IMG/VR virus record: IMGVR_UViG_3300009180_000240
Coordinates: 1-22,233 of that record
Direction: 5' to 3' (one strand)
From: a virus
Length of the DNA stretch: 22,233 nt
Notes under the pieces: model-generated
The model's input: only the letters and a program-made list of their open reading frames with translations
What the model was told of the DNA's origin: nothing
Databases searched by the model: none
Shown: positions 7,291-14,288 of the stretch, one piece after another
Layout: the number at the start of each line of letters is the position of its first letter
How positions within the stretch are numbered: the stretch's first letter is position 1
Position numbers and translations under genes: made by a program

Positions 7291-9014
7291 CACATGGCCA
7301 TCCGGTACTCAGGATCGGCATCCCACGGCGTCACCACCATGCCGCCCGCCTGCGGATTCCGCGCCATCAGCATGAAGGCGTTGAACCCGGCCATCAGCGC
7401 GTCGATCTTTGCCTTGCCGGCCGTCTCTTTCGTGATCAGCACGGCATTCCCTTTCTGTTCCGCACGGGCATTGCCCAACTTCCAGGCCATCATCGGCTGT
7501 CCGCCGTGGCGGAACGTGCCATCCATCAGCTTGCGTTCCATGCCCCAGATCGCCGATGACAGCCGGTAACCCTGCCCGACCGCCACCATCTGCGCCGGAG
7601 CAATGCCCGCCAGCGTCAACTCATCCACCAGCGCCGCCACCCCGGCCGGGTCCAGGCCGACAGCGGCCTCGGCGGGCAACAGCCCGTGATCGTTCAGCGC
7701 GCCGATCATCTGCGTCAGTTCTTCGAAATCCTGCGTCGGCCAGGCGCAGATCGTCAGATCACCCGCCGCTTCGAAATCGCGCAGCACCGGCACAATCTCT
7801 TTCCGCCGTTCCAGCACGGTCGGGTGCGCCCAGGCATGAAACCACGCCAGCCAGGCCATTGTCTCGCGGCACCGCCCCGTCACGCACAGCCCCAGCAGGT
7901 CATCCGCCCCGCCGCCGTCAATCCCCACCACCGCCACATCGCAGCGCTCGCGGATTGTCTCCAGCGTCACCGGCAGCGGGTCTTTCGCCCCCTGCCAGAA
8001 ATCGGCCCCGATCCAGCGGTTCGAATGCAGCGCCAGCCCGACTTCGACATTCAGATGCTGCGTCGCCCAGGCAATGATTTCGCCGGTGCCATCTTCCTTG
8101 GCCCGCGCATAGCCATCCAGCAGCGCATCCAGCGCAATCGACCGGTCCAGATTGGGCGTCACCATGTGCCACAGATCCGGGTTCAGCCAGGCCTTGTCCT
8201 TGCTGATCTGGATCGCTTCCGGAAACTCGTACAGCACCGGCAGCGTCTTCACCCGCTCGGTGATCTTCCCGTCCCGCACGCCTCGGGCATAGTGCAGCTC
8301 GGTCCTGAACACCCCTTCCGGCGGATGGTCGGACTGCGTCGTGATCATCACCAGCAGCGATTCCGGGAACGGCATCATCCCGCCCCGGATTTGCCGGATC
8401 ACATCCGCCGCATAGGGCACCGACCCCAGAACGTGGATTTCATCGATCAGGGCAAAGATCGGCTTCACCCCGGTCAGAACATCCATGCCAAAGGTGCGCA
8501 CCATCAGGCGGGCATTGGTGGTCCTGTCCCGGATCGTTTTTATGTTTCCACCCTGCACGTGGAACCGCTTCTGCAGAAACCCGTCCGGGTCCGCCTCGAT
8601 CATCCCGCGCGCCTGTTCGAACGCTACTTCGCTGATCTTCTGCGTCGGGCCGATGATCAGCATGTCGGCATTGCGCCGCTTGTTCAGCAGCAGAAAGGTC
8701 AGCGCAATCGCCGCCGCACTGGTGGTCTTCGAATTCTTCTTCGGCACCAGGATAAAGATTTCGCCCACCTGGCGCACTTCCGGCCCTGCCGCACTGCTGG
8801 CCATCGACCCGAAGGCGGCGCGCACGATGTCGCGCATCCATTCGCCCGCCGCCTCGCGCAACTCCGGCTGCCCGATCACATCCGGCAGCCGCAGCTTGTT
8901 GAAGATACCGACCGCCCGTTCCGCCTTCGCCATGTCCAGCGGCAGATCGGCAATCGGCGTCTCGCCCCGCGCCAGCTTCTCTGCCCAGTCGGGACAGGCG
9001 AAGTCGAACGCCAT
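7290..9014 (-). CDS. Terminase large subunit
   Basis: A 574-aa packaging motor. The ATPase domain shows a Walker A of the terminase type, VPKKNSKTT at about 90-98, and a Walker B with catalytic acid, FALIDEIHVL with Asp191-Glu192. The coupling motif VMITTQSD follows at about 222-229. The nuclease domain begins VVGIDGGGADDLLGL with Asp366, and a late AKIDALMAGFNAFMLMARNP helix closes it. This is the Terminase_1 type that partners an HNH endonuclease in cos phages. The gene starts one base inside the stop of the small subunit gene and ends in the portal start, so the packaging genes are translationally coupled. Confidence 0.96.
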   Translation of the reverse strand: MAFDFACPDWAEKLARGETPIADLPLDMAKAERAVGIFNKLRLPDVIGQPELREAAGEWMRDIVRAAFGSMASSAAGPEVRQVGEIFILVPKKNSKTTSAAAIALTFLLLNKRRNADMLIIGPTQKISEVAFEQARGMIEADPDGFLQKRFHVQGGNIKTIRDRTTNARLMVRTFGMDVLTGVKPIFALIDEIHVLGSVPYAADVIRQIRGGMMPFPESLLVMITTQSDHPPEGVFRTELHYARGVRDGKITERVKTLPVLYEFPEAIQISKDKAWLNPDLWHMVTPNLDRSIALDALLDGYARAKEDGTGEIIAWATQHLNVEVGLALHSNRWIGADFWQGAKDPLPVTLETIRERCDVAVVGIDGGGADDLLGLCVTGRCRETMAWLAWFHAWAHPTVLERRKEIVPVLRDFEAAGDLTICAWPTQDFEELTQMIGALNDHGLLPAEAAVGLDPAGVAALVDELTLAGIAPAQMVAVGQGYRLSSAIWGMERKLMDGTFRHGGQPMMAWKLGNARAEQKGNAVLITKETAGKAKIDALMAGFNAFMLMARNPQAGGMVVTPWDADPEYRMAM

Positions 9015-9487
9015 TACTGGACCGTTCCTTCACCATCCAGCAGATCGCCCCAGCCCATCGGCGGCAGCTTTGCCGCCGCAACTGCCGCTTCCTTCTTGCC
9101 CAGAACCGGCGTCTTGCCCTTCTTGTCCCCGGCCCCCTTCGGCGCGCGGTCGGGATGCGGGTCGATGATATCCTTCAGCATCCGGATCGACGGGACATGA
9201 CCTTCGCGCATCCGCTGGATCAGAACGTCGATCATCATCCCCTCGACATAGACACGGCCATTCTGCAGCTCACCCGAAAAATGTTTGCGCAGCGTGTCGT
9301 CATCGATCCCCATGTCGGTGGCGATCCGCTCATGCGACCACCCGGCAGCAGCCCGTGCTGCCACAAACATCTGATTTTCTTTGGTTTTTGCGTAAGACGG
9401 ACGCCCGCGCCTGTCCCTGATCGGCACCACAGGCAGACCGAACAGATCAACCCCAGCCGCCTCCACGGTGGCATCCTGCAATTCCAT
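9014..9487 (-). CDS. Probable terminase small subunit, HTH DNA-binding
   Basis: A 157-aa protein. I use the ATG at 9487 because it has a G-rich ribosome site at usable spacing; the ATG at 9493 directly abuts that G-run. The N-terminal half contains a clear helix-turn-helix, AARAAAGWSHERIATDMGI followed by DDDTLRKHF, at about residues 43-70. The middle is helical (GMMIDVLIQRMREGHVPSI), and the tail is basic and Gly/Lys-rich. An HTH protein directly before the large terminase is normally the small subunit that recognises cos or pac. The assignment is by context plus fold. It does not look like the P27-type small subunit. Confidence 0.75.
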   Translation of the reverse strand: MELQDATVEAAGVDLFGLPVVPIRDRRGRPSYAKTKENQMFVAARAAAGWSHERIATDMGIDDDTLRKHFSGELQNGRVYVEGMMIDVLIQRMREGHVPSIRMLKDIIDPHPDRAPKGAGDKKGKTPVLGKKEAAVAAAKLPPMGWGDLLDGEGTVQ

Positions 9488-9493
9488 CCCCAT

Positions 9494-9570
9494 CCCCCGA
9501 AAAAAACCCCCGAATGTCGAAGCACGCCGGTCTAGGCCGCAGGGGGGTCCAGAGATCGGACCACCCCCCC
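9494..9570. other. Spacer between HNH and small terminase genes with inverted repeat; candidate cos region
   Basis: This 77-bp gap has two unusual structures. GGGGGGTCC (9542-9550) pairs with GGACC-A-CCCCCC (9558-9569) around a 7-base loop, with one bulged A. A direct repeat of CCCCCGAA flanks an A-run at 9494-9514. In HK97-like phages with an HNH protein next to terminase, the cohesive-end site lies near these genes, so this is a reasonable cos candidate. The G-rich part also serves as the ribosome site of the small terminase gene. Direct evidence for cleavage is absent. Confidence 0.35.
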
Positions 9571-9926
9571 TACCTGCCCAGCCGCGCCTCTTGCCGCTGC
9601 TTTTCGCTGTCGTGACAGATCTTGCACAGGCACCACAGGTTGCCATCGTCCCAGAACAGCACTTCGTCGCCCCGGTGCGGCACAATGTGGTCCGCCACCA
9701 GCTTTGACGTGTCCGCTTCCAGCCGCCTGCACATCCCGCAGGTGAACAGGTCGCGCACCAGCACCGACCAGCGCAGGCGCTGCCAGCGCGCGGTCTTGTA
9801 CCACCGCCGCCATGCCAGTCCCGCATCCCTGTCACGCGATGCCTCGGCTGCACTCTTCGGTTCAAGAAACCCGATCCGGGGCGGCAACCGGGTCAGCACG
9901 GGGGCCAGCTGCTTCAGCCTTCCCAC
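9570..9926 (-). CDS. HNH endonuclease of the packaging module
   Basis: A 118-aa protein from a GTG at 9926. This start is preferred over the ATG at 9995 because GGGAGG lies five bases upstream and the protein then begins GRLKQLAPVL, as phage HNH proteins often do. It has the full HNH/zinc arrangement: Cys63-x2-Cys66, VADHIVPH with His80 and His84, Asn96, and Cys101-x2-Cys104-His105. In HK97 and related cos phages, such an HNH protein (gp74 type) works with the terminase to cut cos and is needed for head morphogenesis. It is the first gene of the late module, just after the candidate late promoter. Confidence 0.93.
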   Translation of the reverse strand: MGRLKQLAPVLTRLPPRIGFLEPKSAAEASRDRDAGLAWRRWYKTARWQRLRWSVLVRDLFTCGMCRRLEADTSKLVADHIVPHRGDEVLFWDDGNLWCLCKICHDSEKQRQEARLGR

Positions 9927-9996
9927 CCGCGCCTCCCGCTTGCTTGCGCCAATCACCCAAAGGAAACGCCCGCGCGGCAGGACCGGCGGGCGCAAC

Positions 9997-10005
9997 TGTG
10001 GATAA
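9997..10005 (-). other. Perfect DnaA-box sequence
   Basis: TGTGGATAA on the plus strand is the complement of TTATCCACA, an exact match to the bacterial DnaA box. It lies in the spacer before the HNH gene and next to the candidate late promoter. A second perfect copy is at 19715-19723. A single 9-mer can occur by chance in a 22-kb window, so a role in replication or regulation is speculative. Confidence 0.35.
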
Positions 10006-10042
10006 TGACAAGAGTCATGCGCACAGACTGACTTTATGTCAA
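10005..10042 (-). promoter_or_regulatory. Candidate late promoter with two palindromic sites
   Basis: On the minus strand TTGACA (10042-10037) is a perfect -35 element. Seventeen bases later is CATGAC, a weak -10 match. The -35 hexamer is part of the palindrome TGAC-TTTAT-GTCA (10029-10041), and the -10 is inside the palindrome ATGAC-AAGA-GTCAT (10005-10018). Two related dyads spaced 23-24 bp centre to centre over one promoter suggest a regulated start for packaging and structural genes. A strong -35 with a poor -10 would fit activator dependence. The 246-aa gene just upstream is the obvious candidate regulator. Confidence 0.5.
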
Positions 10043-10046
10043 TCCC

Positions 10047-10787
10047 CTATCTTGCGCCCCGTTGCAGATCATACCCCTGCATCCGGTCCAGCGCCCCACA
10101 GAGGGCGGTCCGCACTCCCGCAAGATACTCCACCTTGACCGACCAGCCATGCGCCTGCAGCACCCCGCCCGGCGTCATCCCGGCCAGACAGACCATATCC
10201 ACGACAGACCTGTCGCTGATCCCCACCCTGCTGCCCCGCGCCGAAGGCCGCACGCGGCGCAGCACCATCGCCTGCGCCGGCCCGATCCGCCCGTGCAGCC
10301 GGTCCAGCTCGCGCCCCACCGCCAGATAGGCATCCATGAAATCGCCACCCGTCCCGCCTTCCCGCCCCGCCTCCAGCGAGGCACAGCGCACACCCCCTGC
10401 CGCATGGCGTTCAGTCAGCCCGCGATAATGCCGCGCCATATAGACCTGCCCTGGCGTGAACGGGGCCACGAACCCCGCCGCATCGCCATGCCGCCGCCGC
10501 GCCTGGGCGATCATCACGTCGAACACATCCGCCTGTTCCAGCCGCTTGCCCAGCACCCGCTTGGTCAGCCCGTTCACCACTTCACGCTCGGTTTCAATCC
10601 GCATCGCCCCGCGCGCCGGGGCCACCGGCACCGGCCCCACATCAGCGGGCGGCGTGGCACGGGCCAGCACCGCCGCCACAGCCTCGGCCTCGATCCCCTT
10701 GCGGAACACCGCCGCCGAAGCCCCGGCAGCCTTGCCCGCCAGAGCCATCATCGCATCGATCCGGTCCTGCGGCCCCAGTTTCACCAT
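10047..10787 (-). CDS. Unknown protein, possible late gene regulator
   Basis: A 246-aa protein starting MVKLGPQDRIDAMMAL. The N-terminal 60 residues are Ala/Pro-rich. The middle (INTERval NGLTKRVLGKRLEQADVFDVMI) is basic and helical, then FTPGQVYMARHYRGLTERH. The C-terminus, DRSVVDMVCLAGMTPGGVLQ then HGWSVK and VRTALCGALDRMQGY, faintly resembles the C-terminal module of DUF6456-type alphaproteobacterial proteins. I cannot name it with confidence. It is the last gene before the late promoter and the HNH/terminase block, the position taken by late regulators (Q, ArpU) in other siphophages. A DNA-binding regulatory role is inferred from that alone. Confidence 0.55.
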   Translation of the reverse strand: MVKLGPQDRIDAMMALAGKAAGASAAVFRKGIEAEAVAAVLARATPPADVGPVPVAPARGAMRIETEREVVNGLTKRVLGKRLEQADVFDVMIAQARRRHGDAAGFVAPFTPGQVYMARHYRGLTERHAAGGVRCASLEAGREGGTGGDFMDAYLAVGRELDRLHGRIGPAQAMVLRRVRPSARGSRVGISDRSVVDMVCLAGMTPGGVLQAHGWSVKVEYLAGVRTALCGALDRMQGYDLQRGAR

Positions 10788-11121
10788 GCTGCACCTGCCT
10801 GCCTTCTATATTTTGTGGAACCTTCCCTCTTCTTATCTATCCCTTGCTTTTCGCTGTTTTTCTTGGGGAGGATAGGGAGGATCGACAGAAAGAATGGGAG
10901 GATGAATTGCAGATCATTCCGCAGATAAACCCGAACCATACCAACAGGTTGCAGCAAAACGCGGGAGGGTGGGGATAATAGGGACCATAATTGCAACCCT
11001 TGCGCATGACCCCCCTTTTTCCGTTTCCTTTCCCCACACCCCTCGCGCGCATACGCAAGGGTGTCAAAATTCGTCCCCATGCTCCCCATGCTCCCAAAAC
11101 GCGGTCCAAGCCTTTGATCGC
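10788..11121. other. 334-bp gene-free region rich in short repeats
   Basis: No convincing gene lies here. A 119-codon minus-strand frame crosses it but has repeat-derived composition and overlaps the flanking genes. The region is less GC-rich than its surroundings and carries GGGAGGAT-type repeats (10866-10903), a tandem CCCCATGCT pair (11075-11092) and a 9-bp inverted repeat, ACCCTTGCG (10996-11004) with CGCAAGGGT (11054-11062). The 12-mer GCAACCCTTGCG at 10993-11004 recurs at 11523-11534. It may be a replication origin or a control site between the early operon and the 246-aa gene. Confidence 0.5.
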
Positions 11122-11193
11122 TCAAGACGTCCCTCCGCACCCCTGATCGCCGCCATCCTCCCGCCCGTCGCCGTCCATCGTCCCTATCCTCCC
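10866..11193. repeat. Imperfect inverted repeat pair built from GGGAGGAT units
   Basis: The left arm (10866-10903, plus strand) has two abutting 9-mers, GGGAGGATA and GGGAGGATC, then GAC, a 9-base gap and GGGAGGAT. The right arm (11155-11193, read on the minus strand) has GGGAGGATA, GGGACGATG, GAC, a 10-base gap and GGGAGGAT. The arms are 38 and 39 bp and share the same internal spacing. The right arm falls in the 3' end of the 113-aa gene. Related G-rich units occur between the arms (around 10970-10990 and 11075-11098). Confidence 0.6.
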
Positions 11194-11463
11194 GAAAGGC
11201 AGGTCCATCCGGGGTGCGGGGTCACCGGCCTGCGGGCCAAGCGTGGCCCGGCAATGCGCCCGCACGATCCGCTGCATCACCCAAATCTGCCGCGCCGAAG
11301 GCTGAAACCGCCCGCTCCGCGCGCGCTTGACCATCGACGCGCAGAAGGTCCGGTCCCAGGGCAGCAACGCCGCAGACTGCACGATCACCGGCATCCAGCC
11401 CAGCAACCGGTCCACCTCACCGGGCGGGGTGGGGGAATTGGTGTGGTGCGCCCGAGTGGTCAT
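11122..11463 (-). CDS. Hypothetical phage protein, 113 aa
   Basis: It starts MTTRAHHTNSPTPPGEVDRL at an ATG that overlaps the upstream stop (ATGA), so the longer open frame is not used. The central part (LLPWDRTFCASMVKRARSGR then FQPSARQIWVMQRIV) is basic and helical and could bind nucleic acid. Many replication-module phage proteins have this look, but I do not recognise a family. The last 25 residues are Gly/Asp-rich because the gene's 3' end carries one arm of the GGGAGGAT inverted repeat. It is the last gene of the early minus-strand operon. Confidence 0.6.
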   Translation of the reverse strand: MTTRAHHTNSPTPPGEVDRLLGWMPVIVQSAALLPWDRTFCASMVKRARSGRFQPSARQIWVMQRIVRAHCRATLGPQAGDPAPRMDLPFGRIGTMDGDGREDGGDQGCGGTS

Positions 11464-12209
11464 GCAGGCACCTCGACCACATAGTTGTGCGTCCTGATGC
11501 CTGCAGCTACGTCCCCAACCCAGCAACCCTTGCGCCACTTGGGATAGTTCGGATTCGGATGGTCAACCTTATGCCCGCGCCGGTAATGCCAGGCCACTGT
11601 TGCGCCGAAACCCGCGCCACAGCCACCGCCGCCCGCTTTAGGGCCGCGCCCAAGGCGGATTTTAACCCATTTGTGGCAAGGCTGATCTCTGCGCTCCGAA
11701 GACCTGATCTGCTGGCGCGACGGTTTAATATGAACTTCGTGGCACAACCCGCCCGGCGTCTGCATGGCTTCAATACAGTACCAAGCCGTGTTCAGCGCAT
11801 CGCTCGCCAGACGCCATCTTTGGGAGCTTTCCTCACTTTTATAGTGAAAGAAGTTCTTAGTGAATATCTCTCCCTTTTCGTTTAATCCAAATCTGATCAT
11901 CACCATTGGATCAAACTTTGGGAATGAAAAAAGACATCCTATAAAAGCAACTCCATCACCACTGCCGCGAACATCAGCTATAGCAATCGCATTAACGCCA
12001 AAGTCGATCCAGGTATGGCGGGCGGGCAATTCACACTCGAGTATCTCGTCTGCGCAATCCCAATCGCCGGGCATCTGCGACCGCACTGCAACAATCGGAT
12101 CAAGTGCGGTGCAGTCAAAAAACTGAGCACCAGCCATAAGATTGCGCAGAAAGCCGGTGCGCTCTCTGTCCATCGGTTCAAGGAATGCCCTTTCTGCAAG
12201 CGGCGTCAT
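11460..12209 (-). CDS. Hypothetical protein, 249 aa, lower GC than neighbours
   Basis: The protein starts MTPLAERAFLEPMDRERTGF in an ATGA overlap. The middle (WIDFGVNAIAIADVRGSGDGVAFIGCLFSF region) is strand-rich. The last 60 residues are basic with many His, Trp, Gly and Arg, including VAWHYRRGHKVDHP and WRKGCWVGD. This type of R-G-H-W tail recurs at the C-terminus of uncharacterised prophage proteins and may bind nucleic acid. Codon use is visibly more AT-rich in the first two thirds than in the replication genes, suggesting separate acquisition. Function unknown. Confidence 0.6.
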   Translation of the reverse strand: MTPLAERAFLEPMDRERTGFLRNLMAGAQFFDCTALDPIVAVRSQMPGDWDCADEILECELPARHTWIDFGVNAIAIADVRGSGDGVAFIGCLFSFPKFDPMVMIRFGLNEKGEIFTKNFFHYKSEESSQRWRLASDALNTAWYCIEAMQTPGGLCHEVHIKPSRQQIRSSERRDQPCHKWVKIRLGRGPKAGGGGCGAGFGATVAWHYRRGHKVDHPNPNYPKWRKGCWVGDVAAGIRTHNYVVEVPA

Positions 12210-12502
12210 TTCTCGGCCTCGGATTCAGAATATGACTCAATCACAATCCCATCGAAATCATCCGGCTCAAGTTCAGGCGTCTGCCGGACAAGACCTGTGC
12301 CAAAATGGCCTGAAACTTCGACCACCAATACCCTTAAATGGGGATTGCATTCGGCCATGTACTCGGCAACGTCGTGGGCTCTATCAAGGTCTGCGTAGAA
12401 CCCGTCCATATTGATCGGCTCCAGAACGCCAATCCGGCCAGCCGCCCGGCTCGGTCGAATACTCGGGTCGTATTGAATGACGGCGAATTGGCCAGCGCTC
12501 AT
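12206..12502 (-). CDS. Hypothetical acidic protein, 98 aa
   Basis: It starts MSAGQFAVIQYDPSIRPSRA and ends in an acidic tail, DDFDGIVIESYSESEAEK. In between are INMDGFYADLDRAHDVAEYM and HLRVLVVEV, a plain alpha/beta pattern with no catalytic motif that I can see. The ATG is seven bases after the helicase stop, and its own stop overlaps the next start. Its AT-richer composition groups it with the 249-aa neighbour, and the two may have arrived together. Function unknown; a small accessory or host-directed protein is possible. Confidence 0.6.
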   Translation of the reverse strand: MSAGQFAVIQYDPSIRPSRAAGRIGVLEPINMDGFYADLDRAHDVAEYMAECNPHLRVLVVEVSGHFGTGLVRQTPELEPDDFDGIVIESYSESEAEK

Positions 12503-12509
12503 GATTTTC

Positions 12510-14288
12510 TCACTCCCCGCCCTCCATCCGCCCGCGCAGCACCCGGCCCTGGGCATCGCGCGGCAGGTCTTTCCAGCGCTGGCCGAACACCGCGTTGAAC
12601 TGAATCCCGTCGTAGAAATGGGTCGACGACTTGCGCGCGGTAAACCGTTGCCCGGTCACCGGGCTTTTCCACCGGTCGGCCTTTTCCTTCAGCTTCATGC
12701 CCACTGTCTTGGGCTTCCACTCTCCAAAGCCCCGGTCGGAATTCCAGAAATTGAACGCCTCGCCCAGTTCCCGCGCCCCGATGCTGTCGCGATGGTCCCC
12801 GGTGATGACACAGCACTGCTCCAGGAAGGTGCCTACCGGATCGCTTTCCTCGCGGAATTCCTTGGTGGCATCGCTGACCAGCCCCGGCACGGCCAGCCCG
12901 CCCTCCAGGTAATCCAGCAGCCCGTCGCGCAGCCGGTTCAGAATGCCGCTGCGTTCGTTCTCGAACAGGGTATTGCCCAGGTCCTTGTCCCGCCGCCCTT
13001 CCGGGATCTGCACATCCCAGGGCACCAGCAGCAGCCGCCGCCAGATGCCGTCATCGGTGCCGCGCACCACCGGCTTGTGGTTGCCGCTGATCGTCAGCTT
13101 GAAATAGGGGTTCATCTCTACAAAATCGCTGTTCAGGGCGCGCACCATGATCGGCTCGCCCCCCGTCAATTCCTTGATCAGCTCTTCCTGCAGCGGCTCG
13201 CCCTCGCGCGGCTCCGATGCCCGCACGAACCGCGCCCCGATCAGCAGCATCAGGTCCGGCGTGGCATCGCCGCCGCCGCGCCGGTCCACCCCGGTCAGCG
13301 ACTTGATCTTGGCCGAGGCCGCATAGTTATCCAGCATCCGCGCCACCAGATCGGCCAGCACCGATTTGCCGTTCGCCCCGGCCCCGTACCAGAAGGCCAG
13401 CATCTGCACCGGCGTGGCCGTCATCGACAGGCCCAGCCAGCGCAGAATGAAGGCCCGCATGTCCGGGTCCGGCTGCACTTCTTCGAAAAAGGCGTCAAAG
13501 CGCGGGCAGGTGGCAGCGGGGTCATAGACCACCGGCATCATCTTGGTCATCAGCTGCGCCCGGTCATGCGGCAGCAGCTGCACATCCGCCGTCCGGCTGA
13601 ACCCCTGATCCGGCCCGCCCGACACCGAAAACCGCAACACCCCGGATTCGGTGTTGATATCCATTTCCGCCGCATCCAGGCTGTCCAGATCATGCGCCAG
13701 CGCGATCCCGCCTTCGGTCAGCAGCGCGTCGATCTTGCCGGTGTTGCCGGTGCTTTTGGCAAAGCGGCGATGGTCCGCCCGCTGCGCCCGCAGCTGCTTT
13801 TCAAACTCGCCAATGGCCGTCATCTGGCGGCGCAGATCGGCCACCTTCGCCTCGGATTCCGGATCATCCCCTGCGGCCTCGATCGCCTTGATCTGGTCGG
13901 CCAGGTCACGCTTGCGCGCGATCTTGGCCATCATCCAGTCTTCCAGCACCAGGAATTCCGTTTCGGTTTCCATCCGGCCCGAAACCTGCTGCGCCAGCCG
14001 CCGCGTGGCGATCCGGTCCGGGTCCTTCTGCCAGACCTTGCCCGTCCAGGTGAACCAGCCCAGGCGCGGCACCCACATCACCTGATCGCCGAAATAGGTC
14101 ACGAACCGCTGGCCATTGCCAAAGTCATTCAGCGGAAACCCCGCCGCCACCCGCTCCGGCGGCTCTGCCGCCCCGTCACCCGGCGGCGGTGCCGCGCCGC
14201 CCGGCGCGGGCCCCATGCCGGCCGGCAGATCGATATCCTCGGGCGCGGCCATCACCGCGCGCACCCGGTTAAGGCTGGGGTCAGTCAT
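12510..14288 (-). CDS. Replicative SF3 helicase, D5/P4-type C-terminal primase-helicase
   Basis: A 592-aa protein with a Pro/Gly-rich N-terminal linker (about 20-48) and a D5_N-like helical middle. The superfamily 3 helicase core has Walker A GAGANGKS at about 302-309 and Walker B-like ARFVRASEPREG at about 352-363. It continues with KELTGGEPIMVRALNSDFVE, sensor-1 LTISGNHKPVV at about 398-408 and arginine finger WRRLLLVPW. It would unwind phage DNA at the origin as a hexamer. The primase-type zinc/Toprim protein is encoded directly upstream with an 8-base overlap, so the two activities that P4 alpha carries on one chain are on two proteins here. The C-terminal FREESDPVGTFLEQCCVITG module is standard. 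Confidence 0.93.
   Translation of the reverse strand: MTDPSLNRVRAVMAAPEDIDLPAGMGPAPGGAAPPPGDGAAEPPERVAAGFPLNDFGNGQRFVTYFGDQVMWVPRLGWFTWTGKVWQKDPDRIATRRLAQQVSGRMETETEFLVLEDWMMAKIARKRDLADQIKAIEAAGDDPESEAKVADLRRQMTAIGEFEKQLRAQRADHRRFAKSTGNTGKIDALLTEGGIALAHDLDSLDAAEMDINTESGVLRFSVSGGPDQGFSRTADVQLLPHDRAQLMTKMMPVVYDPAATCPRFDAFFEEVQPDPDMRAFILRWLGLSMTATPVQMLAFWYGAGANGKSVLADLVARMLDNYAASAKIKSLTGVDRRGGGDATPDLMLLIGARFVRASEPREGEPLQEELIKELTGGEPIMVRALNSDFVEMNPYFKLTISGNHKPVVRGTDDGIWRRLLLVPWDVQIPEGRRDKDLGNTLFENERSGILNRLRDGLLDYLEGGLAVPGLVSDATKEFREESDPVGTFLEQCCVITGDHRDSIGARELGEAFNFWNSDRGFGEWKPKTVGMKLKEKADRWKSPVTGQRFTARKSSTHFYDGIQFNAVFGQRWKDLPRDAQGRVLRGRMEGGE

Noticed and set aside
1-9926. Interpretation as a gene transfer agent cluster
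   Set aside because: Tail chaperones resemble GTA proteins, but the window also has a small terminase, HNH endonuclease, replication genes, a repressor and operators, which a GTA cluster lacks.
10996-11062. The ACCCTTGCG/CGCAAGGGT pair as an attachment site
   Set aside because: It is inverted rather than direct, is not next to an integrase or tRNA, and is embedded in the phage core.
10781-11140. A 119-codon minus-strand frame across the gene-free region
   Set aside because: It overlaps both flanking genes, and its GSMGSMG and ILPILP patterns come from the DNA repeats. No ribosome site.
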